Shown here: positions 10,890-19,964 of the stretch, piece by piece
How positions within the stretch are numbered: the first letter of the stretch is position 1
Layout: every line of letters begins with the position of its first letter
Source of the DNA: a gamma proteobacterium HTCC2207
Lineage (GTDB): Bacteria; Pseudomonadota; Gammaproteobacteria; Pseudomonadales; Porticoccaceae
Direction of reading: 5' to 3'
Length of the DNA: 64,000 bases
NCBI GenBank assembly: GCA_905182855.1
Contig: CAJJDA010000002.1
Coordinates: forward strand, 56,759-120,758
Translations under genes and position numbers: made by a program
The notes under the pieces: generated by a model
Seen by the model: the letters and a program-made list of their open reading frames with translations, nothing else
Databases searched by the model: none
What the model was told of the DNA's origin: nothing

Positions 10890-11833
10890 ATGAAAACGAC
10901 CTTAAAAGATATTCAACAGGCCCATGCACGGATAGCGCCATACATCCATCGAACTCCGATACTAGAGAGTCGTGCGCTGAATAAAATTATTGGTTGCGAG
11001 CTAGTATTTAAAGCGGAAAACTTTCAAAAGATTGGTGCCTTCAAAGCTCGTGGTGGCTGTAATGCCATTTTCGCAATGAGCGATGCGAGTCTGCAAAAAG
11101 GTGTAGTCACTCACTCATCGGGTAACCATGGCGCGGCACTTGCCTGGGCGGCGGGGTTGCGAGGTTCTCCTTGCAGCGTCGTCATGCCCAATAATGCCCC
11201 GCAAGCTAAAAAAGATGCGGTGATTAGTTATGGGGCAACGGTGGTCTACTGCGAACCGACCATGACAGCTCGTGAAGCGACGGTGGCGAGTCTGATGGAC
11301 AAACATAATGCCCGCCTTATTCATCCCTATGACGACGACTTAATTATTGCCGGTCAGGGTACCGCCGCCCTGGAAACCTTGTCTCAGATTCCACAGCCTA
11401 TCGATATTCTCATGGCACCGGTGGGTGGTGGCGGTTTGCTGGGTGGCTCTGCACTGGTGGTAAAGCAATCTTCAGGGTTCGACACGATACAGGTCATAGG
11501 CGCTGAGCCAGAGATGGCTAATGATGCTTGGCAGGGCTTCAAGTCGGGTGTCAGAGTGGCGCTCCGAATACTATCGCTGATGGGCTGCGTGCCACTGTAG
11601 GTGTGCGTAATTTTTTGGCTATTACCGTACATGTTGATGATATATTACTGTGTTCTGAAGCGCGTATCGTTGAGGCAATGCGTTTGATATGGACCAGACT
11701 TAAGGTGATTGTTGAACCCTCCTGTGCTGTGCCGCTTGCCGCTATTATGGACCAACCCGAGCAGTTTCAGGGAAAACGCGTGGCTATTATTTTGAGTGGT
11801 GGCAATGTGGATTTGGACGCGCTGCCCTGGTGA
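10890..11833 (+). CDS. Fold-type II PLP enzyme, serine racemase / threo-3-hydroxyaspartate ammonia-lyase family, frameshifted
   Basis: The product resembles eukaryotic serine racemase along its whole length. It has the PLP lysine K52 in GAFKARGG, THSSGNHG near residue 74, IAGQGT near 152, the phosphate-binding VGGGGLLGG loop near 177, and SGGNVDL at the end. Related bacterial enzymes deaminate threonine, serine or threo-3-hydroxyaspartate, and substrate cannot be decided here. The frame breaks near 11558-11564. One added base between AGA and GTGGC restores APNTIADGLRATVG and gives 314 residues, the usual length, so a sequencing deletion is likely. No ACT domain is present, unlike IlvA. A VOC gene follows. 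Confidence 0.87.
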
Positions 11834-11900
11834 TCAACTAAAGAATAAAAAGTCCGCGTAATTACCGTGCTAGCATGACGCTTACATCCGACGGTAAATA

Positions 11901-12353
11901 ATGACTATGATTAAATCAGACTATCCACGCTTCCATCTGGCCTTTCCTGTCACCGATCTTGAAGCCGCACGCAGCTTTTACACCGGTATCCTTGGCTGTG
12001 CCACCGGCCGAGAATCCGACAGCTGGATTGACTTTGATTTCTTTGGCCATCAACTTGTGGCGCATTTAGTGTCGCCTGAGGATCACCCATCGGTGGCAAC
12101 TAATTTAGTCGATGGTCATGCTGTGCCCGCCTCACATTTTGGTGTCATTATGGATTGGGATCAGTATGAGCGAGTCGTCGAAATGATGACGGTCAATGGT
12201 ATTGAATTTGTGGTCGAACCCTACGTGCGGTTCGAAGGCCGCAAGGGTGAGCAGGCAACGTTATTTGTCCGCGACCCGAGTAATAATCATTTAGAGTTTA
12301 AGACGTTTCGCAATATTGAGATGCTGTTTGTTAAGGATTTGGAAACCTACTGA
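11901..12353 (+). CDS. VOC (glyoxalase/bleomycin-resistance) superfamily protein
   Basis: This 150-residue protein is one vicinal-oxygen-chelate unit: HLAFPVTDLEAARSFYTGILGC at the N-terminus (metal His near residue 13), HFGVIMDW mid-protein, and the C-terminal FVRDPSNNHLEFK with the typical metal Glu. It is probably a cytoplasmic metal-dependent lyase or dioxygenase-like enzyme; the substrate is unknown. It follows the PLP enzyme by 67 bases on the same strand and ends five bases from the convergent thiamine-diphosphate enzyme gene. Confidence 0.85.
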   Translation: MTMIKSDYPRFHLAFPVTDLEAARSFYTGILGCATGRESDSWIDFDFFGHQLVAHLVSPEDHPSVATNLVDGHAVPASHFGVIMDWDQYERVVEMMTVNGIEFVVEPYVRFEGRKGEQATLFVRDPSNNHLEFKTFRNIEMLFVKDLETY

Positions 12354-12358
12354 GATAG

Positions 12359-14086
12359 TTATCCGGTAAATTTGCGCATTATCCCGCGGCTTAAAGAAGC
12401 CATCTTATCTCTCTTTGACAATCCCGAGACATTGGCCCTGGGTGTTTCCTCGCCGTAGTGGCTAGTGCGTGAGTAATCGATATGGACATCAACGAATATC
12501 GGTTGCCCCTGAGCGGCAGTCTCGAGTGTGCGACGCAGAGCGGTTTCGATTTCATTATTGTGCTCTATTCTAATATAGGCACAGTCTATCGCATCCGCAA
12601 AAGCTCCCCAATTCACATCACCGTAGTTTCGGTTTCTGCTGTTACCAGTGGCCATGGGATGGTTCTTGGCAGCTGAGTAGGAGCCATCATTAAAGATACA
12701 GTAAACCGTGCCGAGCTTTTCGCGGACAGCCAAGAGCGCCTCCATCCCAGTGACTGTCATGGCAGCTTCGCCGACTATGCCAACCACCTGCCTGTTTGGA
12801 TTGACGAGTTTGGCGGCGTTGACTGCGGGCACGCAGTAGCCCAGCGTGTTAAGGTTAGTGGCTGAGATAAATCCTCGGGGGCTATTTATAGCCATTAGCT
12901 CTGCAGCAAGAAAGCTGTCTTGACCCGCCTCGGCAACCAAAATAGCATCGTCGTCAAGCGCCTCGCTCAGGTAGTCAAAAAATACCGCTGGGTTTACCTG
13001 ACCTCTGCTGTTGTGTGCGTACCAGTCATCTTTTAATGCGGCTTTATCACTTGCGATACGGTTGATCAACGATGAGTTGAGTCTCGCATTTGGCTGCTGC
13101 TCCTGCAATTGCAAGAGCAGCGCAGTGATGAGCGCTTTGACATTGCCGCAGAGTGCAATATTATTGGGAAATTCTGTATTAACTGTGATTGCGTCATGAT
13201 CAATATGAATCAATTTTTCGGGCCAAATAACGCTATCACTGGCTATGCTCATATCATTAAAGCTTGTGCCTATAGCTAGAACGCAGTCGCAGTCGGCGAA
13301 GGCATTTTGCGCACTGGGCACTGCGCCGGGGCCAAAGATCATTCCTGCATGCAGTGGGTGTTGATTAGGGAAACTACTGAGACCCTGCATGGTAGTTGTA
13401 ACTGGCGCTGCGATTGCTTCAGCCAGAGCAATCAGTTCAGCCTGTGCATCTACAGCACCCCAACCGACGAATATGCCTGGATTTTTTGCTTTGAGTAATT
13501 GCTCAATGGCGGCACCAATAAGGCTTATATTTTTGGTGGTGAGATCCTTATAGGTGGGCGCTCCGTAGAGCGGCAATGGTTCTTTGATGGCAGACACCGT
13601 TCGCTGTAGATCGAGCGATATTTCTACAAATACTGGTCCCTGCGGGGCGCTGATGGCCCTATTGTAGGCTTCAAACAATGTCTCGATGAGCCGCTGATGT
13701 TCATTGATTTTGAATGCGGCTTTGGTTAGTGGCGCAAGCACGGCCTGGTGATCTATGGCTGCCTCTAGATCCAAGGCTGGTGCCCCTGCAATAATTAATA
13801 GTGGGCTGCCGGCCAATAATGCTTGAGCTATGCCGCTGATTGCCTGCGTGACGCCAGTGTCTGAGGCAATCAGCATAGTGCCGACCTGATCTGGATGCGC
13901 ACGACTGACAGCATCGGCCATAAAGGCGGCGCTCATATCGTGTTTGACTATGTGAGTGGAAACAGTTTTGGACTGACTGAGTTGATCGTAAATTACGGCA
14001 TTCTTTGTGCCGACTGTAGCAAAGGTATGTTCTATTCCTAGCTGCTCCAGAGCGTAACAAACTAACTGGGCTCCGGTTTTACTCAT
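12359..14086 (-). CDS. Thiamine-diphosphate-dependent enzyme of the acetolactate synthase-like superfamily, atypical active site
   Basis: The 575-residue protein has the three-domain layout of acetolactate synthase-like enzymes: an N-terminal PYR domain, a central Rossmann-like domain (about 190-330) and a C-terminal PP domain. Two signature positions differ from the family norm. The cofactor-activating Glu, usually in RHE..AA.MAD, is Asp50 in KHDMSAAFMAD. The Mg-binding GDG is GEA (Glu440), with Asn466-Asp467 at the NN site; Asp there is common. The reaction cannot be assigned. It is probably not IlvB, because no small subunit or ilv genes are adjacent. It lies 73 bases downstream of rsxE on the same strand. 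Confidence 0.85.
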   Translation of the reverse strand: MSKTGAQLVCYALEQLGIEHTFATVGTKNAVIYDQLSQSKTVSTHIVKHDMSAAFMADAVSRAHPDQVGTMLIASDTGVTQAISGIAQALLAGSPLLIIAGAPALDLEAAIDHQAVLAPLTKAAFKINEHQRLIETLFEAYNRAISAPQGPVFVEISLDLQRTVSAIKEPLPLYGAPTYKDLTTKNISLIGAAIEQLLKAKNPGIFVGWGAVDAQAELIALAEAIAAPVTTTMQGLSSFPNQHPLHAGMIFGPGAVPSAQNAFADCDCVLAIGTSFNDMSIASDSVIWPEKLIHIDHDAITVNTEFPNNIALCGNVKALITALLLQLQEQQPNARLNSSLINRIASDKAALKDDWYAHNSRGQVNPAVFFDYLSEALDDDAILVAEAGQDSFLAAELMAINSPRGFISATNLNTLGYCVPAVNAAKLVNPNRQVVGIVGEAAMTVTGMEALLAVREKLGTVYCIFNDGSYSAAKNHPMATGNSRNRNYGDVNWGAFADAIDCAYIRIEHNNEIETALRRTLETAAQGQPIFVDVHIDYSRTSHYGEETPRANVSGLSKRDKMASLSRGIMRKFTG

Positions 14087-14159
14087 TAAGTTTCTTTTCC
14101 CTTTGTATTGGCGTCCTTGCAGTAGCTTTCAATATGACATTAATTGACGGATTTTCTGC

Positions 14160-14873
14160 TCAAGAAATATGGCCAGTAGTCCTGATGCGCTTAGCCCCTT
14201 TTACCGGGGCACTCTTCTGCGCATCACCGCGACGTTTTGCCGCGGCATCAATGCTATTTTTAATGGCGATTAAAAAGCCGGTCACCAAAAATGCGCCAGG
14301 AGGTAGTATAGCGATTAAAAAACTGTAGTTCTCACCAAAGGGCCTCAGCACCCATGTTGAGGCGCTAGCACCGAAGAGTAGATGCATATCGGCAAACAAT
14401 GTTCCCTGTCCGAGTAGCTCTCGGATTCCGCCCAGAGCCACCAAAACTGCTAGAAAGCCTAGGCCCATCATAAGCCCATCGAGCGCGGCAAGGCCGACTT
14501 TGTTTTTACTGGCGAAGGCCTCTGCACGGCCGAGAATGGCACAGTTAGTGACAATCAATGGAATAAAGATACCCAGTATCTGATATAGCTCATAGGTAAA
14601 GGCTTTCATGAGTAATTCGGCGCAGGTAACAAAAGCGGCGATAATAACAACGAATGCGGGCAGTCTCACGGCGTCGCTAACATGACGGCGTATCAGAGAT
14701 ACGATCGTATTGGAACCAATTAACACTGCCATTGTGGCGATACCGAGGCCAAGAGCATTGACCACAGAGCCGGTGACGGCCAGCAGTGGGCAGAGGCCTA
14801 GCAGCTGTACTAACGCCGGATTATTGGTCCAGAGTCCATTTTTCACAACGTCTGCTACGGTAACCTCACTCAT
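14160..14873 (-). CDS. rsxE: Rnf/Rsx complex membrane subunit E
   Basis: This 237-residue integral membrane protein has about six hydrophobic helices and family motifs [16 protein letters not shown] near residue 18 and [16 protein letters not shown] near residue 104. RsxE pairs with RsxA, forming inverted halves in the ion-pumping ferredoxin:NAD oxidoreductase (Rnf), called Rsx in E. coli where it helps reduce SoxR. The start overlaps the end of rsxG by four bases. The Lys/Arg-rich C-terminal tail is slightly longer than in E. coli. The nth gene that often follows is not here. Confidence 0.96.
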   Translation of the reverse strand: MSEVTVADVVKNGLWTNNPALVQLLGLCPLLAVTGSVVNALGLGIATMAVLIGSNTIVSLIRRHVSDAVRLPAFVVIIAAFVTCAELLMKAFTYELYQILGIFIPLIVTNCAILGRAEAFASKNKVGLAALDGLMMGLGFLAVLVALGGIRELLGQGTLFADMHLLFGASASTWVLRPFGENYSFLIAILPPGAFLVTGFLIAIKNSIDAAAKRRGDAQKSAPVKGAKRIRTTGHIS

Positions 14874-15535
14874 TGGGTGGTAATCTCATTTTGGGCCTGC
14901 TGGTTGGCAAGAGCGGCTTCTGCGAGCAACCGCTCGCTGTCGCTATTAAAATATTCCAATGTTTTAGCAATTTGATGGACTACGGCTCTCGGAGTAATCG
15001 TCGCGCCGGTAAACTGATCATAAACGCCACCATTCTTTTTTACATCCCAGCCGACTCGCTCGGGCTTGACTAGTGACTTGCCGTTAAAATCGAGAATCCA
15101 ATTGCTCTTTTTAAGATCCACTTTATCTGACTAGCCGGGTGTTTCACGGTGCTTGGTCACACGAACTCCAGCGATGGTACCGTCGAAATTTATGCCAATA
15201 ATCATTGCGATATCACCGCTGTAGCCATCCCTTGTTAAGGTAGGAATAATAGCCGCTACCGGCAGGCCATCTTGTCGCGCAATGTGTATATTGCCGCCTT
15301 TTTTCAGCCCTAGGCTGTCCCAAAACTGTTCTGGGATTGGCTGTACATCCATTAGCAAGTCATTATTATGACGTTCGATGGGAATGATCTCCAGCAGTTT
15401 TCGCTGTGCTGCTTCACGCTCGGACTCGGCTATTCTGTCTCGCGTTAGTGCGTCTGTGGAGGCTAACACAATGGCTGTGATCAACGCGAAGATGGCCAGT
15501 AATATCGCATTAAACCGGATCGACTGTAAGATCAT
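14870..15535 (-). CDS. rsxG: Rnf/Rsx complex FMN-binding subunit G, interrupted by an in-frame amber codon
   Basis: RsxG has an N-terminal membrane helix and a periplasmic domain with covalently bound FMN. The attachment motif TGATIT is present in the C-terminal part and the membrane segment is near residues 10-27. An in-frame TAG at 15131-15133 interrupts the conserved TPGLGDK stretch exactly where Leu is expected. Reading through gives 221 residues with no gap relative to homologues. Unlike the other lesions in this window this one is not an indel; TTG to TAG would explain it. A base-call error is most likely, a real nonsense mutation is possible. Start and stop overlap rsxD and rsxE. Confidence 0.9.
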
Positions 15536-16599
15536 TAGTCTTCCTCTTTTTCGGTAGCTCTACGGCGATCTGTATGGCCATAGGTTCGGGGCAGCGTGTA
15601 GTTGTCAATAAAGGGTGCGGCGAAGTTAGCCAATAGTATGGCAAAGGCTACAGCGTCTGGGTAGTTGCCCCAGGCGCGGATCAAATAGACCAGCACCCCT
15701 ATCAGAGCGCCATAGATTAGCCGACCGCGGTTGCTGACCGCGGACGAAACAGGATCGGTGAGAATAAAGAATGCACCCATCATGGTTGCGCCGCTAAATA
15801 GATGCATCAGTGGTGAGCCTGGGCTGTTTGAGCTGCCTCCATCCCAAAAGATTAATGACATAAGAGTCATGGCTCCGAGCATCGCCACAGGGCCATGCCA
15901 GGTAAATATTCGCGCGGCGATCAGGCCAATTCCGCCAACCAGAAAGCCGAGATTCACCCATTCCCATCCAACGCCCGCGAACATGCCCTGACTAAATAGT
16001 GGATTGTTCTGATAGATCTGCTCGACAACTAGACCACTGCTATGCTTAAACAAGTCGAGGGGTGTGGCGCCGGTAACGCCATCGGCGGGGCTGTAGCCAG
16101 AAAAGACAATACTTAATGATTCTGCTAGACCGGGGTGGCTGACGCCCTCTGGCAATAATGCCAGAGGCGTCACCCATATCGTCATTGGAATGGGGAATGA
16201 AATTAGGAGGACAACATAGCCAACCATCGCAGGATTGAATGGGTTGTAGCCAAGACCGCCATAAAGGTGTTTGGCGATAACAATGGAAAACATACTGCCA
16301 ATAACTACAACCCACCAGGGCGCTAGGGGCGGCAGTGCTAGGCCTAATAGCACCGCAGTCAATGCCGCGCTGTAGTCGCCCAGATAAAAAGCCACCGGGC
16401 GCTTGCGTAGCTTGATAATAGTCGCTTCGCAAGCCAAGGCAGTCACTACCGCCAAAATAACATTAATCAAGCTTCCCCAGCCAAAGTTGATGCTGAGGGC
16501 TATCAGACCAGGTACGGTCGCCCAGATCACCAGTTGCATTACTCTGGAGGTATTCTGAGCGGCGTGAGCATGAGGTGAGGTGATCTGTTTAAACGCCAT
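15535..16599 (-). CDS. rsxD: Rnf/Rsx complex membrane subunit D
   Basis: The 354-residue NqrB/RnfD family membrane protein has about nine hydrophobic helices. The FMN-attachment motif SGATMM occurs near residue 270, followed by TDPVSSAVSNRGR. Other family marks are LYGGLGYNPFNPAMVGY near residue 110 and YPDAVAFA in the C-terminal part. RsxD carries electrons and ions within the Rnf complex. Its start shares one base with the rsxC stop (TAATG), and its stop shares one base with the rsxG start, so the operon is translationally coupled. Confidence 0.97.
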   Translation of the reverse strand: MAFKQITSPHAHAAQNTSRVMQLVIWATVPGLIALSINFGWGSLINVILAVVTALACEATIIKLRKRPVAFYLGDYSAALTAVLLGLALPPLAPWWVVVIGSMFSIVIAKHLYGGLGYNPFNPAMVGYVVLLISFPIPMTIWVTPLALLPEGVSHPGLAESLSIVFSGYSPADGVTGATPLDLFKHSSGLVVEQIYQNNPLFSQGMFAGVGWEWVNLGFLVGGIGLIAARIFTWHGPVAMLGAMTLMSLIFWDGGSSNSPGSPLMHLFSGATMMGAFFILTDPVSSAVSNRGRLIYGALIGVLVYLIRAWGNYPDAVAFAILLANFAAPFIDNYTLPRTYGHTDRRRATEKEED

Positions 16600-18395
16600 T
16601 ACTTCACCTGCTCTTCGTTTAGCTCTTTATGCTGTTCCAGATGTTCCTCAAGGCGTCTCTGAGCCTGGTCAAGCTTTTGCTGAGCGCCTTCCAAGGCGGC
16701 ATCAAGAGTATTCTTTTGCTCCTGCGTCAGGCTAGCATCCGCTTCAGCCAGTTTTTCTGCGGCCATTTGCACGCGCATTTCGGCGCCGGCTATGGAGCGT
16801 TCAAATTTGGCCTGCTGCTGTTCTGGGCTGACCTGCTTCGAGACCGCGCGGGCCTGAGCTGCAGCGATTATGTCTGCTGCTGAACTAGAGGCAGGCGCAG
16901 CACTACCATTGCTGGCATCCACCGGGGCGGTTTTTTTGCCTGCGCTAGCTTTAGCTTTTTCCGAGGCTTCGCGGCGAGCGATACGTTTGGCTTCTTTTTC
17001 TTGCTCGGCCAACTCCATGCGTTGTTTACGAAATTCGAAGCGCGATCGGGCATGATCGGAGACGACTTTTTCTTGACGCACTTTGACGATATCCCCCTTA
17101 CTGTGCCGATAGTGCTGGACCAGAGGGATATTGCTGGGGCAAACATAGGAGCAGGCACCACATTCGATGCAGTCAAACAGATTGTGTGCTTCTAGGCGAT
17201 CATGGTCATTGGCTTGGGCATACCAATACAGTTGCTGTGGCAAAAGGGATGCTGGACAGGCTTCGGCGCAGAGGCCACAGCGAATACAGGGCTGGGCAGG
17301 TTCGTCATCGGGAATCTCCGAATAACTGGGTGCTAGTATACAATTGGTGGTTTTCACAATTGGCACATTAGCGCTCGACAGCGAAAATCCCATCATGGGT
17401 CCACCCATGATCAGGCGGCTGCAGGCATCGCTATTAAACTCGTTATGTTCGAGTAAATGCCTAACAGGGGTACCTATCAGCGTTTCATAGTTCCGATTCA
17501 TACCGCAGGCATCACCAGTAACTGTGGTCACTCGCGATATTAAGGGCTCTCCATTTACCACGGCGCGCTTGACCGCATAGGTGGTACCAATGTTAACGCA
17601 CACCATACCTGCGTCGGCGGGTAGTGTTGCACTAGGCAACTCTTGGCCCGTGAGAATATAAATTAATTGCTTCTCGCCGCCAGAGGGATATTTAGTGGGG
17701 AAGCTTACAACGGAGATCCCCGTATCTGCCACATGGGGCTTCAATGCTTCAATGGCTTCCGGTTTGTTATCCTCGATACCGATCAGGATCTTACTCGGAT
17801 TGCCTAGGATACGACTGAGTATGTGGATTCCTTCAACGATTTCGGCGCTGCGCTCGCGAATTGCCGAGTCGTCTGCGGTGATATAGGGCTCGCATTCGGT
17901 CGCGTTGATAATCAGTGTGTTGATCGGGCGTCGAGATCCGGGATTTAGTTTTATAGCGGAGGGGAAACCTGCGCCACCCATGCCTGCAATACCCGCCTCG
18001 GAGATAATCTGCAGCAGTGCCTCGGGGCTAGCATTCTCGTAATCAGTCAAAGGGTCGTGGTCAATCCACAGATCTTGGCCATCAGTCGTGATTTCGATGC
18101 AGGGACCAGACATGCCAGATGAATGGGCAATGGGTCTGTCTTCAATAGCACTAATAGTGCCTGAAGTCGGTGCGTGCATGGGCACCGAAACGGCACCCAC
18201 AGCCTCGGCTATCTTTTGCCCTTTAAGCACTATCTGGCCAATTGTTACGCAGGGTTTCGCCGGCGCGCCAATGTGCTGGCTTAGTTGCACCAGTAACTTC
18301 TCAGGAATCGGTAAGTGCCCAATCGGCATTGTTACCGATTGATGTTTATTTTCAGGGGGATGAACGCCCCCCGGAGTAACCCAGGTCTTAGTCAC
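16599..18395 (-). CDS. rsxC: Rnf/Rsx complex iron-sulfur subunit C
   Basis: RsxC is the peripheral, cytoplasm-facing NADH/flavin and 4Fe-4S subunit. The 598 residues show an N-terminal HPPENK region, a flavin/NADH-binding [13 protein letters not shown] loop near residue 140, and two ferredoxin cluster motifs: [12 protein letters not shown] near residue 373 and [16 protein letters not shown] near residue 412. After about residue 450 comes a charged, Ala/Gln/Glu-rich helical tail of variable length, much shorter here than in E. coli RsxC (740 residues). The start overlaps rsxB by four bases. Confidence 0.97.
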   Translation of the reverse strand: MTKTWVTPGGVHPPENKHQSVTMPIGHLPIPEKLLVQLSQHIGAPAKPCVTIGQIVLKGQKIAEAVGAVSVPMHAPTSGTISAIEDRPIAHSSGMSGPCIEITTDGQDLWIDHDPLTDYENASPEALLQIISEAGIAGMGGAGFPSAIKLNPGSRRPINTLIINATECEPYITADDSAIRERSAEIVEGIHILSRILGNPSKILIGIEDNKPEAIEALKPHVADTGISVVSFPTKYPSGGEKQLIYILTGQELPSATLPADAGMVCVNIGTTYAVKRAVVNGEPLISRVTTVTGDACGMNRNYETLIGTPVRHLLEHNEFNSDACSRLIMGGPMMGFSLSSANVPIVKTTNCILAPSYSEIPDDEPAQPCIRCGLCAEACPASLLPQQLYWYAQANDHDRLEAHNLFDCIECGACSYVCPSNIPLVQHYRHSKGDIVKVRQEKVVSDHARSRFEFRKQRMELAEQEKEAKRIARREASEKAKASAGKKTAPVDASNGSAAPASSSAADIIAAAQARAVSKQVSPEQQQAKFERSIAGAEMRVQMAAEKLAEADASLTQEQKNTLDAALEGAQQKLDQAQRRLEEHLEQHKELNEEQVK

Positions 18396-19000
18396 AGGCT
18401 AGCCTCCTGAGGTGTCCTGTCAGTGGCAATCAGATCCGCCACTTTTAGAGGGGCAGGCCAATGCCATTGTTTTATTCCGTCTTCTATGGGCAACATGTCG
18501 ATACAGTCTACGGGACAGGGCTCTACGCAGAGGTCACAGCCGGTACATTCGCTCATAATCACGGTGTGCATTAATTTTGCCGCACCTAAAATCGCATCCA
18601 CAGGGCAGGCCTGAATACATTTCGTACAGCCGATACACTCATCTTCACGGATATACGCAACAGTTTTAACATCGGCCTCTTCGCCATGCTCAGCATCCAG
18701 TTCTGGTGCGGGAACATCAAGGAGGCTGGCAATAGCATTGATGGTAGCCTGGCCGCCAGGAGGGCACTTATTGATCTCTCCGCCTTTGCCTATGGATTCG
18801 GCGTAGGGTCTGCAACCGGGGTGTCCACATTGGCCACATTGCGTCTGAGGCAGCAGCGCATCGATCTGCTCAACGATAGGATCGCCTTGAACTTTAAATT
18901 TTTCCGCGGCATAACCCAGCAGTGCACCAAACAGAAGGCCGAGTCCGACCATTGCAATTAGAGCTGCGAGCATGGGTTGCTGTGCAATAGTTTCTATCAT
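18392..19000 (-). CDS. rsxB: Rnf/Rsx complex ferredoxin subunit B
   Basis: The 202-residue subunit has an N-terminal membrane anchor (about 8-28), a four-Cys cluster domain [13 protein letters not shown] near residue 55, and two 4Fe-4S ferredoxin motifs, [12 protein letters not shown] and [12 protein letters not shown], between about 117 and 160. It passes electrons between RsxC and the membrane part of Rnf. Its start immediately follows the rsxA stop and its end overlaps rsxC, so it is inside a tight six-gene operon. Confidence 0.97.
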   Translation of the reverse strand: MIETIAQQPMLAALIAMVGLGLLFGALLGYAAEKFKVQGDPIVEQIDALLPQTQCGQCGHPGCRPYAESIGKGGEINKCPPGGQATINAIASLLDVPAPELDAEHGEEADVKTVAYIREDECIGCTKCIQACPVDAILGAAKLMHTVIMSECTGCDLCVEPCPVDCIDMLPIEDGIKQWHWPAPLKVADLIATDRTPQEASL

Positions 19001-19576
19001 TTACACTAGCCCACTAAAGCCCATAAAGGCCAATGACATTAAACCAGCTGTTATCATAGCGATTGCGGCACCCTGAAACGGGATAGGAATGTCGGCCGCA
19101 GCCAGACGCTCGCGCATGGCTGAGAAAAAGATTAATACCAGCGAGAAGCCGGCACCAGCACCAAAGCCATAAAGTGACGATTGCATAAAGTTAAGATCTT
19201 TAGAGGCATTTTGTAATGCCACACCCAGAACTGCGCAATTAGTGGTAATCAGCGGTAAAAATACGCCGAGTACCCGATACAGCAGTGGGCTAGTTTTTTC
19301 TATGAACATTTTGGTGAACTGAACTACTGCAGCAATGACTAGAATAAAAGCGATGGTGCGCAGATAGATCAAACCCAGTGGCATCAGCACCATGACGTCA
19401 ACAATGTAGCTAGCCATAGCGGTTAATGTCAGCACGAAGGTGGTAGCAGCAGACATGCCAATGGCTGATTCGAGCTTGTTCGAAACGCCCATAAAAGGAC
19501 AGAGCCCTAGGAACTGAACCAGAACGTAATTATTGATCAGAATAGAGCTGACTAGGATAATGGCAAATTCTTGCAT
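19001..19576 (-). CDS. rsxA: Rnf/Rsx complex membrane subunit A
   Basis: RsxA is a six-helix membrane subunit. The start at Met 19576 gives 191 residues beginning [19 protein letters not shown], the family's standard N-terminus; an upstream in-frame start would add 17 unrelated residues. The family motif [18 protein letters not shown] and the mirrored [14 protein letters not shown] are present. It is the first gene of rsxABCDGE and follows metG after a 388-base spacer, so it probably has its own promoter there. Confidence 0.96.
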   Translation of the reverse strand: MQEFAIILVSSILINNYVLVQFLGLCPFMGVSNKLESAIGMSAATTFVLTLTAMASYIVDVMVLMPLGLIYLRTIAFILVIAAVVQFTKMFIEKTSPLLYRVLGVFLPLITTNCAVLGVALQNASKDLNFMQSSLYGFGAGAGFSLVLIFFSAMRERLAAADIPIPFQGAAIAMITAGLMSLAFMGFSGLV

Positions 19577-19964
19577 TGTCTGTCCGATGGCCCTTTGTTG
19601 ATACAGTTGGAGGGATGCTTCGCCCAAAAAACTTGAATAATATTCAAGACAATAATATTACGCCTTTTTGCGCTGAAATAGCAAATAAATTTCATTCATT
19701 ATCCAGTTTTTATGCGCTTATCGCCAGTATCTGGTTGGAACCTACTTGCATCGTTGGCAATCGCACTCGCAGGCTAACCCCTGACAGAATATCGCCGATA
19801 TAAGGTGCTTCACCGAATACCAGATATATTAAGTTCACCTCAGTTAATCATTATGCTCAGGCTTTAAATTGTGGTTACTGTCACGTTTTTAGTAGGGGAC
19901 AACGAAGCACCGTACAAAACCCCCTATTGCGTAACCGATGATGCGTGCACCTGTGCAGCCTAGA
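19577..19964. other. metG-rsxA spacer with palindromes
   Basis: This 388-base spacer between two minus-strand genes holds no gene that I can support. It contains an AT-rich palindrome at 19632-19648 and an 8-base inverted repeat (GGTGCTTC near 19802 with GAAGCACC near 19904) too far apart to be a simple terminator. It probably holds the rsxA promoter. Confidence 0.5.
19626..19648 (-). promoter_or_regulatory. AT-rich palindrome followed by a T-run upstream of rsxA
   Basis: CTTGAATA and TATTCAAG form a perfect 8-base inverted repeat around a single central base, 55 bases upstream of the rsxA start. On the minus strand it runs into six T residues. It could be a regulator-binding dyad or a weak AT-rich terminator closing the metG transcript. 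It is one base too long to fit the FNR half-site spacing. Confidence 0.4.

Noticed and set aside
15131..15133. Amber codon reassignment or selenocysteine/pyrrolysine-type recoding in rsxG
   Set aside because: TAG is used as a normal stop elsewhere in the window (for example maeB, symporter and der neighbours), and Leu is the conserved residue. A base error or nonsense mutation is simpler.
16868..17176. Minus-strand and plus-strand frames overlapping the rsxC tail
   Set aside because: They arise from the low-complexity Ala/Gln/Glu-rich end of rsxC and have no independent support.
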